From an uncultured Arthrobacter sp. (GTDB lineage: Bacteria; Actinomycetota; Actinomycetes; Actinomycetales; Micrococcaceae): a stretch of 64,000 nucleotides of DNA. A model generated the notes under the pieces. The model searched no databases. It was not told the DNA's origin and saw nothing but the letters and a program-made list of their open reading frames with translations. Positions 51,134 to 58,931 of this stretch are shown here, in pieces (positions within the stretch are counted from its first letter, which is position 1; each line of letters begins with the position of its first letter). The stretch spans positions 1 to 64,000 of the forward strand of contig NZ_CANLSZ010000009.1 of the NCBI RefSeq assembly GCF_947493765.1, read 5' to 3'. The position numbers and the translations under genes were made by a program.

Positions 51134-51939
51134 TGACCGACGCCGTCAGCCGGGTCCAGCAGATCCAGTCCACCCTCGGGATGCTCGCGGCGCCCGCCGT
51201 GCGTGCCGCGTCCTCGTCGACCACCGCGGCGGGTGCCGGGACCACCGCCGGTACGTCCTCGACGAGCGCGACGACGCGCACGGCCCAGACCGCCCCCGCG
51301 ACACCGGGCGGGTCTGCTGCCGGGACCTCGAAGAACGCCGTGGCCTCGGGCGACCTGTTCGCCGATGCGCTCGCGGAGGCGACGGCTCCCGCCGTCGTGG
51401 AGGACGTCGCACCCGCGCCCGCGGCGGATCCGGCACCTGACGTGGTGCCCGCGCCGTCGTCCTCCGACGTCGACCGGGTCATCGCGGCGGCCAAGGCCTA
51501 CGAGGGTGTGCCCTACGTGTGGGGCGGCACCGATCCGGCCGTGGGCCTCGACTGCTCCGGGTTCCTGCAGCGTGCCTATGCCGACATCGGCATCGAGATC
51601 CCGCGCGTGACCTGGGACCAGATGAACGCCGGCACGCAGGTCTCCTCCCTCGCCGAGGCGCAGCCCGGGGACCTCCTGTTCAGCTTCGACGGCGGTCACG
51701 TCTCCATGTACCTGGGCGGCGGCAAGGCGATCGATGCCCCGCAGCCCGGCTCGAACGTCGCCGTGCGCGACATGTGGGAGACCGACGCCAACATCACCAC
51801 CATCCGCCGTATCCTGCCCGGGGGATCGGCCTCCGTGGCGCCTGCTCCGGTGTCCGCTGCCACGGCACCCGTGTCCGATCCCGCCGTCGACGAGGCACTC
51901 GCCACCCAGGCCGCCTTCCTCGCGAGCATGGCCCGATGA
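51130..51939 (+). CDS. NlpC/P60 (C40) peptidoglycan endopeptidase in the flagellar operon
   Basis: The 269-aa protein has an N-terminal helix resembling exported rod/hook proteins (MTDAVSRVQQIQSTLGMLA), an Ala/Thr/Pro-rich linker, and a C40 domain (~113-230). Cys142 in LDCSGFLQRAY and His190 in GGHVSMYLGGG are the catalytic pair. It lacks a Sec signal peptide, so export through the flagellar apparatus is plausible. It probably opens peptidoglycan for the growing rod, taking the place of the muramidase FlgJ. It overlaps fliJ and fliK by 4 nt each. Confidence 0.88.
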   Translation: MMTDAVSRVQQIQSTLGMLAAPAVRAASSSTTAAGAGTTAGTSSTSATTRTAQTAPATPGGSAAGTSKNAVASGDLFADALAEATAPAVVEDVAPAPAADPAPDVVPAPSSSDVDRVIAAAKAYEGVPYVWGGTDPAVGLDCSGFLQRAYADIGIEIPRVTWDQMNAGTQVSSLAEAQPGDLLFSFDGGHVSMYLGGGKAIDAPQPGSNVAVRDMWETDANITTIRRILPGGSASVAPAPVSAATAPVSDPAVDEALATQAAFLASMAR

Positions 51940-53921
51940 GTCCACTGCAGGGTCTGCCCGTCACACCGTCCCGCGATGCCCTGCGTACGGAGCGTCCTGT
52001 CGGCGGCACCCGGGACACGGGAGCGGCGTCGTCGTTCGGCGAGGCGTTCCGCAGGCATGCCCTGGCCGGGGCGGGGCATGCCTCCGACCCACGTCCCGGC
52101 ACGACGGCGGACCGGGCCCGGGCCGGTACGGCCCCCGGGTTCCGCGGCGGACCCCCTGCCGGACCCGCGGCGCAGGGCAGGTCCACCCCGCGCGTCGGCG
52201 GGGACGTCGCGGGTGCACCGGCATCCCAGGCGCGGACGGGTGCGGTGACCAGTCAGGCGACCAGTCAGGCGACCAGTCAGGCGGTGCCTGGTCAGGCAGT
52301 GACCGATCAGGCAGTGACCGATGAGGCAGTGACCGATCACGCGGTGACCGACCATGCAGGGCCGACCGCGACGGGACCGGCATCAGGCTCGGCATCAGCC
52401 TCGGCATCAGCCTCGGCAACGGACGAGAGCGCGGGTGGCGATGCCGGGCCGGCGACCACTGCGCCGATCACCTCTGCTCCGGTCACCTCTGCTCCGGTCA
52501 CCACTGCGCCGATCCTCGAGGCGCGGGCCACCGCGCTGGCGCAGGCGACCGGACCGGGAGACGCGGCTGCTCCTGGTGCGAGCGATGCCTCCGTCGGCGC
52601 AACGACGACGCCGTCGCCGGCGGGGCCCTCCACTCCTGCACTCCCTGCCGGGGCGGCCGGATCCCCGGACCCGGACGGGAGCGCGGAACGCGTGCCGGAG
52701 GAGCTGCCGGCGCCGTCGTCGGACCGGGGCGATTCCTCGTCGAACGCATCGGGAAGCCCCGTGTCCGGGCAGCAGGCAGCACCCTCGGTCGACCCGGGCA
52801 CCGGCGCTGTCACGCCGGGACGGACAGCAACGCCGGCGACGCCGTCGGCCCCCGCAGCGCTGCCGGACGCCACGACCTCACCCGCGACCTCGGCCGATGC
52901 ACGGACACCGGACGCCCCGCTGCCCGCGACCGGAGCGGCTCCGGCACATCCCTCGGCCGAGGCGGAGCCCGCCGGGTCCGCAGCCCCGGTGCCCGGCGGG
53001 ACCCAGGTGGCGGGAGCAGGCGCAGCAGCTCCAGCAACCGCAGCCACCGTTTCTCCGGCGCGATCCACCGGAACGCCCGGAGCGGCGCGATCCGCACCGT
53101 CATCCACGTCCCCCGCCGCCGATACCAGCACCGGCACCGCTGTGGTCGAGGGCTCACGCGACCCGTTCGGTGTCGGTCTCGCCGCGGGTACGGCGACCGG
53201 CACCGGGCTGTCTACGGGCACCGGGCTCGTCGAGGGCGCGTCGGGCCCCGCCCGTGCAGTTCCTGCCGGTCCGGCGGGAGCAGCTGCGGCGCATGCTCCA
53301 GCCCCGGTCCCGGCAGGGGACCCGGGAGCAGCGGTCCCACCCGCCGTGACCGGAGGGGACGTGTCGCCTGCAGCGGAATCGGCCGACACCCCGGCGGTGC
53401 CGTCCGTCCGGTCCGATCTCCAGGCTCCCCTGACGCAGCAGGCAGCAGCTTCCGCTCCCGCTGCCGCGCCTGCAGCGGAAGCACCCGCACCGACACCCGG
53501 GACGGCCCGCACCCACGTCCCCCTGCCGCACCAGCTCGGCACCCCGGCGTTCGCGCTCGCCCAGGCTGCGGCCGAGGCCCCGGACGGCACGAGCACCATC
53601 ACCGTCACCGTGGCACCCGACGATCTCGGTCCCATCACCATCCGGGCGAGCGTCTCGGCGGACGGGACGAGGATCGAGTTCTTCTCCTCCACCGACGGCG
53701 GCCGCGAGGCACTGAGGCAGTCCATGCCCGAGCTCCGGCGGGAAGCCTCGTCGTCGGGCCTGTCCGCCTCCCTCGATCTCGGCTCGGGCACACCCGAGGA
53801 GCGGCGGGACCCCGCACGTCCCGGGAACCAGCGCTTCCTCCGGAGCGAGCCCGAACCGGCTCCGCTCCGCGGCGCGGACCGACCACCAGTCGGCTCCTCG
53901 ACCCTCGATCTCTTCGCCTGA
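51936..53921 (+). CDS. fliK: flagellar hook-length control protein FliK
   Basis: The 661-aa protein is the hook ruler and export switch. The C-terminal Flg_hook domain (about 535-640) has TITVTVAPDDLGPITIRASVSADGTRIEFFSSTDGGREALRQSMPELRREASSSGLSASLDL. The rest is an extremely Ala/Thr/Ser/Pro/Gly-rich, probably unfolded ruler, including four short tandem-repeat arrays at 52248-52515. Ruler length sets hook length, so repeat-number changes could alter it. It starts in the stop of the C40 gene. Confidence 0.93.
   Translation: MSPLQGLPVTPSRDALRTERPVGGTRDTGAASSFGEAFRRHALAGAGHASDPRPGTTADRARAGTAPGFRGGPPAGPAAQGRSTPRVGGDVAGAPASQARTGAVTSQATSQATSQAVPGQAVTDQAVTDEAVTDHAVTDHAGPTATGPASGSASASASASATDESAGGDAGPATTAPITSAPVTSAPVTTAPILEARATALAQATGPGDAAAPGASDASVGATTTPSPAGPSTPALPAGAAGSPDPDGSAERVPEELPAPSSDRGDSSSNASGSPVSGQQAAPSVDPGTGAVTPGRTATPATPSAPAALPDATTSPATSADARTPDAPLPATGAAPAHPSAEAEPAGSAAPVPGGTQVAGAGAAAPATAATVSPARSTGTPGAARSAPSSTSPAADTSTGTAVVEGSRDPFGVGLAAGTATGTGLSTGTGLVEGASGPARAVPAGPAGAAAAHAPAPVPAGDPGAAVPPAVTGGDVSPAAESADTPAVPSVRSDLQAPLTQQAAASAPAAAPAAEAPAPTPGTARTHVPLPHQLGTPAFALAQAAAEAPDGTSTITVTVAPDDLGPITIRASVSADGTRIEFFSSTDGGREALRQSMPELRREASSSGLSASLDLGSGTPEERRDPARPGNQRFLRSEPEPAPLRGADRPPVGSSTLDLFA
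52248..52515 (+). repeat. coding minisatellite cluster in fliK
   Basis: Four arrays occur in 268 nt. A 12-bp unit ACCAGTCAGGCG (TSQA) is present three times (52248-52283). A 15-bp unit of the GTGACCGATCAGGCA type (VTDQA/VTDHA) has five imperfect copies (52284-52358). A GGCATCAGCCTC-like 12-bp unit (SASA) is repeated near 52380-52420, and a 15-bp TCTGCTCCGGTCACC-type unit three times near 52468-52515. All stay in frame. Confidence 0.85.
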
Positions 53922-53936
53922 TCCGAAAGGACTCCC

Positions 53937-54413
53937 ATGCCCATCGACCCGGTCGCGTCAGCGACCTTCGCCCCCACCGTGACACCCCCTGCCGGCACCC
54001 AGAAACAGGCCATGGACTCCGAGGTCTTCATGTCGCTGCTCGTGAGCCAGCTGCGCAACCAGGACCCCAGCGCACCCATGGACACGAACCAGATGATCGG
54101 CCAGACCACCCAGCTGGCCATGATGGAGAAGATCACCCAGATGACCGGGCTCAGCGAGGAGAACTTCCACCTCCAGATGCGGTCCTCGGCCGCCGCCCTG
54201 ATCGGCAACGAGGTCTCCTACGAGGACGCCGACGGCGTCGTCGCGCAGGGTCTCGCAACAGCCGTCTCCTACAGCGGTCCGGTCCCCACGGTGACGATCG
54301 GCGGCAGGAGCATCCCCCTCGACCTCGTCTCCGGCGTCGGGACTCCGGTTTCACCGACCTCACTGACCTCACCGACCCCCCTGACCTCACCGGCAGCGCC
54401 CCGCTCCTCCTGA
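53937..54413 (+). CDS. flgD: flagellar hook assembly protein FlgD
   Basis: The 158-aa hook cap scaffold has the N-terminal FlgD signature DSEVFMSLLVSQLRNQDPSAPMDTNQMIGQTTQLAMMEKITQM at 28-70. The C-terminal half is short compared with enteric FlgD (~230 aa), ending in a repeat-derived SLTSPTPLTSPAAPRSS. AAAGGA precedes the ATG at 53937. Confidence 0.94.
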   Translation: MPIDPVASATFAPTVTPPAGTQKQAMDSEVFMSLLVSQLRNQDPSAPMDTNQMIGQTTQLAMMEKITQMTGLSEENFHLQMRSSAAALIGNEVSYEDADGVVAQGLATAVSYSGPVPTVTIGGRSIPLDLVSGVGTPVSPTSLTSPTPLTSPAAPRSS

Positions 54414-54450
54414 CCGGACCTCGCTGACCGGACCTCCCTGACCGAACTCC
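54345..54450 (+). repeat. degenerate CTGACCTCACC-type repeats across the flgD stop
   Basis: Short T-G-A-C-C-T/G units (ACCTCACTGACCTCACCGACC and CTGACCGGACCTC) are repeated imperfectly in the last codons of flgD and in the spacer to flgE. Confidence 0.5.
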
Positions 54451-54513
54451 TCCTCACCACGCTTCCCCGACCCACCCTCCTGCTCCACCCCTCCCGCACC
54501 GAAAGGCACCACC

Positions 54514-55680
54514 ATGCTTCGCTCGCTCTACTCCGGCATCTCGGGTCTCCGCTCGCACCAGACCATGCTCGACGTCACCGGCAACAACATCGCCAACGTC
54601 AACACCACGGGCTTCAAGGCCTCGGCGACGCAGTTCCAGGACACGCTCTCGCAGCTGACCAAGGGCGCGGGAGCGCCACAGGAGGCACTCGGCGGAACCA
54701 ACCCCGCCCAGGTGGGACTCGGTGTCCAGGTGGCGGGCGTGATCACCAACTTCTCGCAGGGCTCCGCCCAGGCCACGGGCCGCGCCACCGACATGATGAT
54801 CTCGGGCGACGGCTTCTTCATCACCCGCCAGGGCGGCGAGACCCTCTACACGCGGGCCGGCGCCTTCACGCCCGACGCCGAGGGGCGCCTGGTCACGCCG
54901 GACGGTTCGTTCGTGCAGGGCTGGCCCGCGGTCAACGGCGTGGTGCAGGAGGGCGGCGCGATCGGCGATCTGCGGACCACGCGGGGCGCGGTGTCGCCCG
55001 CTGAGGCCACGACGACGGCCCGCGTCTCGGGCAACCTGCCCTCCGATGCCGCGCAGCCGATCACGGTGGTGGAGGAGGCCTACGACGCCAACGGGGTCAC
55101 GCGGCAGCTGGAGCTGACCTTCACCCGGGCGGGTGCGGGCTGGAACGTGAGCGGCCGCGACAGCAACGGAGCGGTCGGGACCGCGACGCTCACCATGACC
55201 AATGGACGGGCAGCTGCCGGATCCGCCATCACGGTGGGAGGCGTCGCGGTGGACCTCTCGGCGGTGACCGGCTTCGCCGAGCTCAAGACCGTCTCCATCT
55301 CGGAGCGCAACGGCCGCACGGCCGGCACCCTCGAATCCTTCTCGGTCGGGGCGGACGGCACCCTGATCGGTGCCTTCAGCAACGGTGGCCGCCAGCCGCT
55401 GGGCCGCGTGGCCCTCGCCGGCTTCGTCAACCCCGCCGGCCTGGAGAAGGCCGGCGGCTCCGCCTACCGTGCCACGGCCAACTCGGGTGCCGGCGAGATC
55501 GGTGCCGCGGGGACCAACGGTCTGGGGCCGCTCGACGGCGGCACGCTCGAGATGTCCAACGTGGACCTCTCGCAGGAGTTCACGAACCTGATCGTCGCCC
55601 AGCGCGGCTTCCAGGCGAACGCCCGGATCATCACGACGTCGGACGAAGTGCTGCAGGAGCTCGCCAACCTGAAGCGCTGA
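54514..55680 (+). CDS. flgE: flagellar hook protein FlgE
   Basis: The 388-aa hook subunit has an N-terminal rod/hook signature (LRSLYSGISGLRSHQTMLDVTGNNIANVNTTGFKASATQFQDTLSQ) and C-terminal EFTNLIVAQRGFQANARIITTSDEVLQELANLKR. The middle FlgE D2 region (NLPSDAAQPITVVEEAYDANGVTRQLELTFTRAG) distinguishes it from FlgF/FlgG. CGAAAGG precedes the ATG. It is the last gene of the long operon, closed by a hairpin. Confidence 0.95.
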   Translation: MLRSLYSGISGLRSHQTMLDVTGNNIANVNTTGFKASATQFQDTLSQLTKGAGAPQEALGGTNPAQVGLGVQVAGVITNFSQGSAQATGRATDMMISGDGFFITRQGGETLYTRAGAFTPDAEGRLVTPDGSFVQGWPAVNGVVQEGGAIGDLRTTRGAVSPAEATTTARVSGNLPSDAAQPITVVEEAYDANGVTRQLELTFTRAGAGWNVSGRDSNGAVGTATLTMTNGRAAAGSAITVGGVAVDLSAVTGFAELKTVSISERNGRTAGTLESFSVGADGTLIGAFSNGGRQPLGRVALAGFVNPAGLEKAGGSAYRATANSGAGEIGAAGTNGLGPLDGGTLEMSNVDLSQEFTNLIVAQRGFQANARIITTSDEVLQELANLKR

Positions 55681-55689
55681 TCCGGACCC

Positions 55690-55734
55690 GAGGGCCCCTG
55701 CCCCATGCCGACCCGGCGTGGGGCAGGGGCCCTC
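55690..55734 (+). terminator. terminator of the flgB-flgE operon
   Basis: A perfect 16-bp stem (GAGGGCCCCTGCCCCA with its complement at 55719-55734) and a 13-nt loop lie 9 nt after flgE. Confidence 0.85.
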
Positions 55735-55798
55735 CCGCGTCCCCGGGGCCCGCGTGGGCCCCGTCCCGCCCGCGCGGCGTGCCGGGCGCCTCCGGGCC

Positions 55799-55826
55799 TT
55801 ACGCATCGGGGCCCACCTGCCGACAG
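55799..55826 (+). promoter_or_regulatory. weak sigma-28-like promoter of flbD-motA-motB
   Basis: TTAC (55799-55802), 17 nt, CCGACAG (55820-55826). It differs from the other flagellar -10 boxes at one base (C for T). It lies after the flgE terminator. Confidence 0.55.
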
Positions 55827-55872
55827 TGACCGGAAGAGGCCCCGCCGGGGCGTCCCGACCCCAGGATGTCCG

Positions 55873-56220
55873 ATGATCGTGGTGACCCGGCTCAACGAGA
55901 GCCAGTTCGCGGTGAATCCCGACCTCATCGAGCGCATCCATGAGAATCCGGACACCACCCTGGTGATGATCGACGGCGCGAAGTACATCGTCACCGAGTC
56001 CCTCGACGAGGTGATCGACCTGATCGCCGCGTACCGGGCCCGCATCATCTCCCTCGCCCGCTTCGTTTCCGACGACCACGACCCGCACGGCCACACCGGG
56101 GACCATTCCCCGCGGCCGCTCGGGATCGTCCGCACGGTCCATCCGGGCGGCACTCCCGAGCCACCCACCGACCACCCCGGCGCTGCTGCGCCCGTACCGC
56201 TTCGACCAAGGAACAGCTGA
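55873..56220 (+). CDS. FlbD-family flagellar protein (PF06289)
   Basis: The 115-aa protein starts MIVVTRLNESQFAVNPDLIERIHENPDTTLVMIDGAKYIVTESLDEVIDLIAAYRARI, the whole small FlbD-like domain found just upstream of motA in many Gram-positive and spirochaete operons. Function is uncertain (not the Caulobacter response regulator FlbD). A Pro/His-rich tail of about 45 residues extends beyond the usual ~70 aa. Its stop overlaps motA (TGATG). Confidence 0.9.
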   Translation: MIVVTRLNESQFAVNPDLIERIHENPDTTLVMIDGAKYIVTESLDEVIDLIAAYRARIISLARFVSDDHDPHGHTGDHSPRPLGIVRTVHPGGTPEPPTDHPGAAAPVPLRPRNS

Positions 56221-57059
56221 TGGATCCCGCAACAATCGTCGGTATTCTCATCGCCTTCGGCTCGCTGTACGCGATGATCACCCTGGAGCACGCCAGTGTC
56301 TCGGCGCTCCTGCTGCCGGCGCCCATGGTCCTGGTCTTCGGTGCCACCCTCGCCATCGGTATCGCCGGTGGCACGCTCAAGGACTTCATCGTGGCCGTCA
56401 AGGCCGTACCGCCGGCGATGAAGGGCAAGACCGTCCCGGCCCAGGACACGATCGACAGCGTGGTGGTGCTCGCCGAGAAGGCCCGCAGCGAGGGGCTCCT
56501 CGCCCTCGAGGAGGAGGCCAGCACCGCCACGGACCCCTTCCTGCGCGGCGCCCTGCAGAACATCGCCGACGGCACGGACGGCGACGAGCTGCGCGAGATC
56601 CTCGAGGACGAGATCGAGTCCGCCTCCCAGACCAACCGCACGGCCTCGAAGTTCTTCGCGAGCCTCGGCGGGTACGCCCCCACCGTGGGGATCATCGGGA
56701 CGGTCGTCTCGCTGACCCACGTGCTGGAGAACCTCTCCAGCCCCGACAAGCTCGGCCCCATGATCGCCGCCGCGTTCGTGGCGACCCTGTGGGGGCTGCT
56801 CTCGGCGAACTTCCTCTGGCTGCCCATCGGCACACGCATCAAGCGCCTGGGCGAGATGGAGATCGCGCGCATGACTCTCCTCATGGAGGGCGTCCTCGCG
56901 GTACAGGCCGGGAGCCAGCCCCGCCTGCTCGGAGAGCGCCTGAAGGCCATGGTGCCGCAGCACGAGCAGGGCAAGAGCGGCAAGGCCGGCAAGGACGCCG
57001 GGAAGAAGGCGAAGGGCGCGGACGAGGCGATCACCGCGCAGGGCCAGGCCGCCGCGTGA
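56220..57059 (+). CDS. motA: flagellar motor stator protein MotA
   Basis: The 279-aa, four-helix stator subunit forms the ion channel with MotB. The cytoplasmic loop has AEKARSEGLLALEEEA with the Arg and Glu that touch FliG. The later helices are YAPTVGIIGTVVSLTHVLENLSSPDKLGPMIAAAFVATLWGLLSANFLWLPIG. A basic Lys/Gly tail ends the protein. GTGA overlap with motB. Confidence 0.95.
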   Translation: MDPATIVGILIAFGSLYAMITLEHASVSALLLPAPMVLVFGATLAIGIAGGTLKDFIVAVKAVPPAMKGKTVPAQDTIDSVVVLAEKARSEGLLALEEEASTATDPFLRGALQNIADGTDGDELREILEDEIESASQTNRTASKFFASLGGYAPTVGIIGTVVSLTHVLENLSSPDKLGPMIAAAFVATLWGLLSANFLWLPIGTRIKRLGEMEIARMTLLMEGVLAVQAGSQPRLLGERLKAMVPQHEQGKSGKAGKDAGKKAKGADEAITAQGQAAA

Positions 57060-57979
57060 GCAAACGCCCGCACCGCAAACGCGGCCAGGAGCACGCGGAG
57101 GAGCACCCGGACGAACGCTGGATGGCCTCCTACATGGACATGGTCACGGTGCTCATGTGCATGTTCATCGTGCTGTACGCGATGTCCTCCGTGGACCAGC
57201 AGAAGTTCGAGCAGTTGCGCGCCTCGCTCGCCACGGGTTTCGGGACCGTGGAGACGGCCACCGTGGACACGGCCGAGGGCACCGTGGTCCCGGCCGACCG
57301 CGTCAACGACCAGGGCGAGTCGTTCGCCGGGGGAGCCGCGCTCGCGGACGCGGACCCGGAGACGCAGAAGGACGAGCCGGGTGCCGCCGAGATCGCAGCA
57401 CCGACGCCGTCGCCCCTGCCCTCGGCCGGGGGAGACGCCGCCGAGTCGGCGGGCGACCGCGAACGGGCGATCGCCGAGGTCGAGTCCCTCCGTGCCCTGC
57501 AGCAGCGGATCGCCGGTGAGCTCCGCGGCGACGAGCTCGACGAGGCCGTCCGCTTCGTCATCGACGAGCGGGGCCTGACCATCCGGCTCGTCAGCTCCGA
57601 GACCTTCTTCCTCCCGGACAGCGCCGAGCTGACCGACCAGACCCTCCGCGTCCTCAAGGTGGTGGGTCCCATCCTGGCGACCATCCCCAACGAGGTGGGG
57701 ATCGAGGGGCACACGGCCCGCCTCCCCGCCTCCGTCCCGAGACCGCTCGACTGGGAACTGTCCACCGACCGCGCGGTCAACGTGGTGCGCCACCTGATCG
57801 ACTCGGGCAAGGTCCCGTCCCCGCGCCTCTCGGCCATCGGCTACGGCGAGTCGCGCCCCCTGGCCCCCGGGACCAGCGAGGCCGAGCTCGAACTCAACCG
57901 GCGCGTGGACATCGTGGTCCACTCCGACGAACCCGAGAGCGTGCGCGCCCTCATCCCGGAGATCACCGGCGGTCAGTGA
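57056..57979 (+). CDS. motB: flagellar motor stator protein MotB
   Basis: The 307-aa stator subunit has a single membrane helix with the ion-binding Asp28 (WMASYMDMVTVLMCMFIVLYAMSSV), a plug/linker, and an OmpA-like peptidoglycan-binding domain (~180-295; EGHTARLP, LSTDRAVNVVRHLI, IGYGESRPLAPG, NRRVDIVV). The residue pattern suits proton drive, but ion type cannot be settled here. GTG start within the motA stop. Confidence 0.95.
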   Translation: MSKRPHRKRGQEHAEEHPDERWMASYMDMVTVLMCMFIVLYAMSSVDQQKFEQLRASLATGFGTVETATVDTAEGTVVPADRVNDQGESFAGGAALADADPETQKDEPGAAEIAAPTPSPLPSAGGDAAESAGDRERAIAEVESLRALQQRIAGELRGDELDEAVRFVIDERGLTIRLVSSETFFLPDSAELTDQTLRVLKVVGPILATIPNEVGIEGHTARLPASVPRPLDWELSTDRAVNVVRHLIDSGKVPSPRLSAIGYGESRPLAPGTSEAELELNRRVDIVVHSDEPESVRALIPEITGGQ

Positions 57980-57984
57980 TCCGC

Positions 57985-58011
57985 TAACACCTGGACGACG
58001 TCGGCCGATAG
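57985..58011 (+). promoter_or_regulatory. sigma-28-like promoter of the fliM operon (leaderless start)
   Basis: TAAC (57985-57988), 16 nt, CCGATAG (58005-58011), preceded by G as in GCCGATAA. This is the closest fit to the consensus in the window. The GTG start codon is only 8 nt after the -10, with no Shine-Dalgarno. Confidence 0.8.
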
Positions 58012-58019
58012 TCGACTGC

Positions 58020-58931
58020 GTGACGGTCCAGGAACAACTTTCTTTTGGCGTGCCCGCGGGTACCGCCAGGGCGGTGGATGTCTATGACTTCCGTCGTCCC
58101 ACCACGCTCGCGCGAGAGCACTCGCGCGTCCTCGAACTCGCGTTCGAGACGTTCGCCCGCCAGTGGGGCACGCAGCTTACCGCGAAGGTCCGCGTGATCT
58201 CGCAGGTGACCAGCGAGCAGGTCGCGATGCACACCTACAACGAGTACGCGGCCTCCCTGCCGCCGACGACGGCGATGGTCCTGTGCGCCATCCCCGACCA
58301 GACCAACAAGGCCGTGATCCAGTTCCCGGCCTCCGCCGGTCTGTTCTGGGTGGACTCGATGCTCGGCGGCCACGGCACGGTCCCGCCGGGCGAGCGCAAG
58401 TTCACGCAGATCGAGCAGGCGCTCATCCGGCGCCTCATGGACGATGCCCTCGAGGGGCTGCACTACTCGCTCGGACCGCTCCTGACGCAGCAGCTGAGCA
58501 TCGACTCGATCCAGTACAACTCGCAGTTCGCCCAGGCGGCGGCGACCACCGAGCTCATGATCGTGGGCACCTTCGAGATCCGGGTGGGCGAGCGGTCCTG
58601 CCCGGCCACCGTCGCCATCCCGGCGCAGCTGCTGCTCGGACAGCTCGGTGACACGAATCCCATGGCCACCGGCGAGGACGCCCGCGAGCTGATCGAGCAG
58701 CAGGTGACGCACGTGCCCGTCGACGTCGCCGTCCAGCTCGCCGCGCTCACGGTCCGGCCCTCGCGCATCCTCGACCTCGCCGTCGGGGACGTCCTGAAGC
58801 TGCCGCACCCCCAGCACCGGCCCTTCGAGCTCTCCGTCAGCGGGCAGCGGCTCGGAGAAGCGGCCCTTGGCCAGAACGGCTCCCGCCTTGCCTGCGTAGT
58901 AGTGACCACCGAGGAGAACACCACACCATGA
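58020..58931 (+). CDS. fliM: flagellar motor switch protein FliM
   Basis: The 303-aa C-ring protein has VYDFRRPTTLAREHSRVLELAFETFARQWGTQLTAKVRV, the middle CheC-like domain (SSAGLFWVDSMLGGHGT-type stretch) and a C-terminal SpoA domain (LAALTVRPSRILDLAVGDVLKLPHPQHRPFELSVSGQRLGEAALGQNGSRLACVV). The N-terminus (TVQEQLSFGVPAG) is only about 20 residues before YDFRRP and lacks the LSQDEIDALL-type CheY-binding motif. No other in-frame start exists between the motB stop and GTG 58020. ATGA overlap with fliN. Confidence 0.94.
   Translation: MTVQEQLSFGVPAGTARAVDVYDFRRPTTLAREHSRVLELAFETFARQWGTQLTAKVRVISQVTSEQVAMHTYNEYAASLPPTTAMVLCAIPDQTNKAVIQFPASAGLFWVDSMLGGHGTVPPGERKFTQIEQALIRRLMDDALEGLHYSLGPLLTQQLSIDSIQYNSQFAQAAATTELMIVGTFEIRVGERSCPATVAIPAQLLLGQLGDTNPMATGEDARELIEQQVTHVPVDVAVQLAALTVRPSRILDLAVGDVLKLPHPQHRPFELSVSGQRLGEAALGQNGSRLACVVVTTEENTTP

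Noticed and set aside
52248..52515. Repeat cluster considered as a CRISPR array
   Set aside because: Units are 12-15 bp, contiguous and in frame inside fliK, with no spacers and no cas genes.
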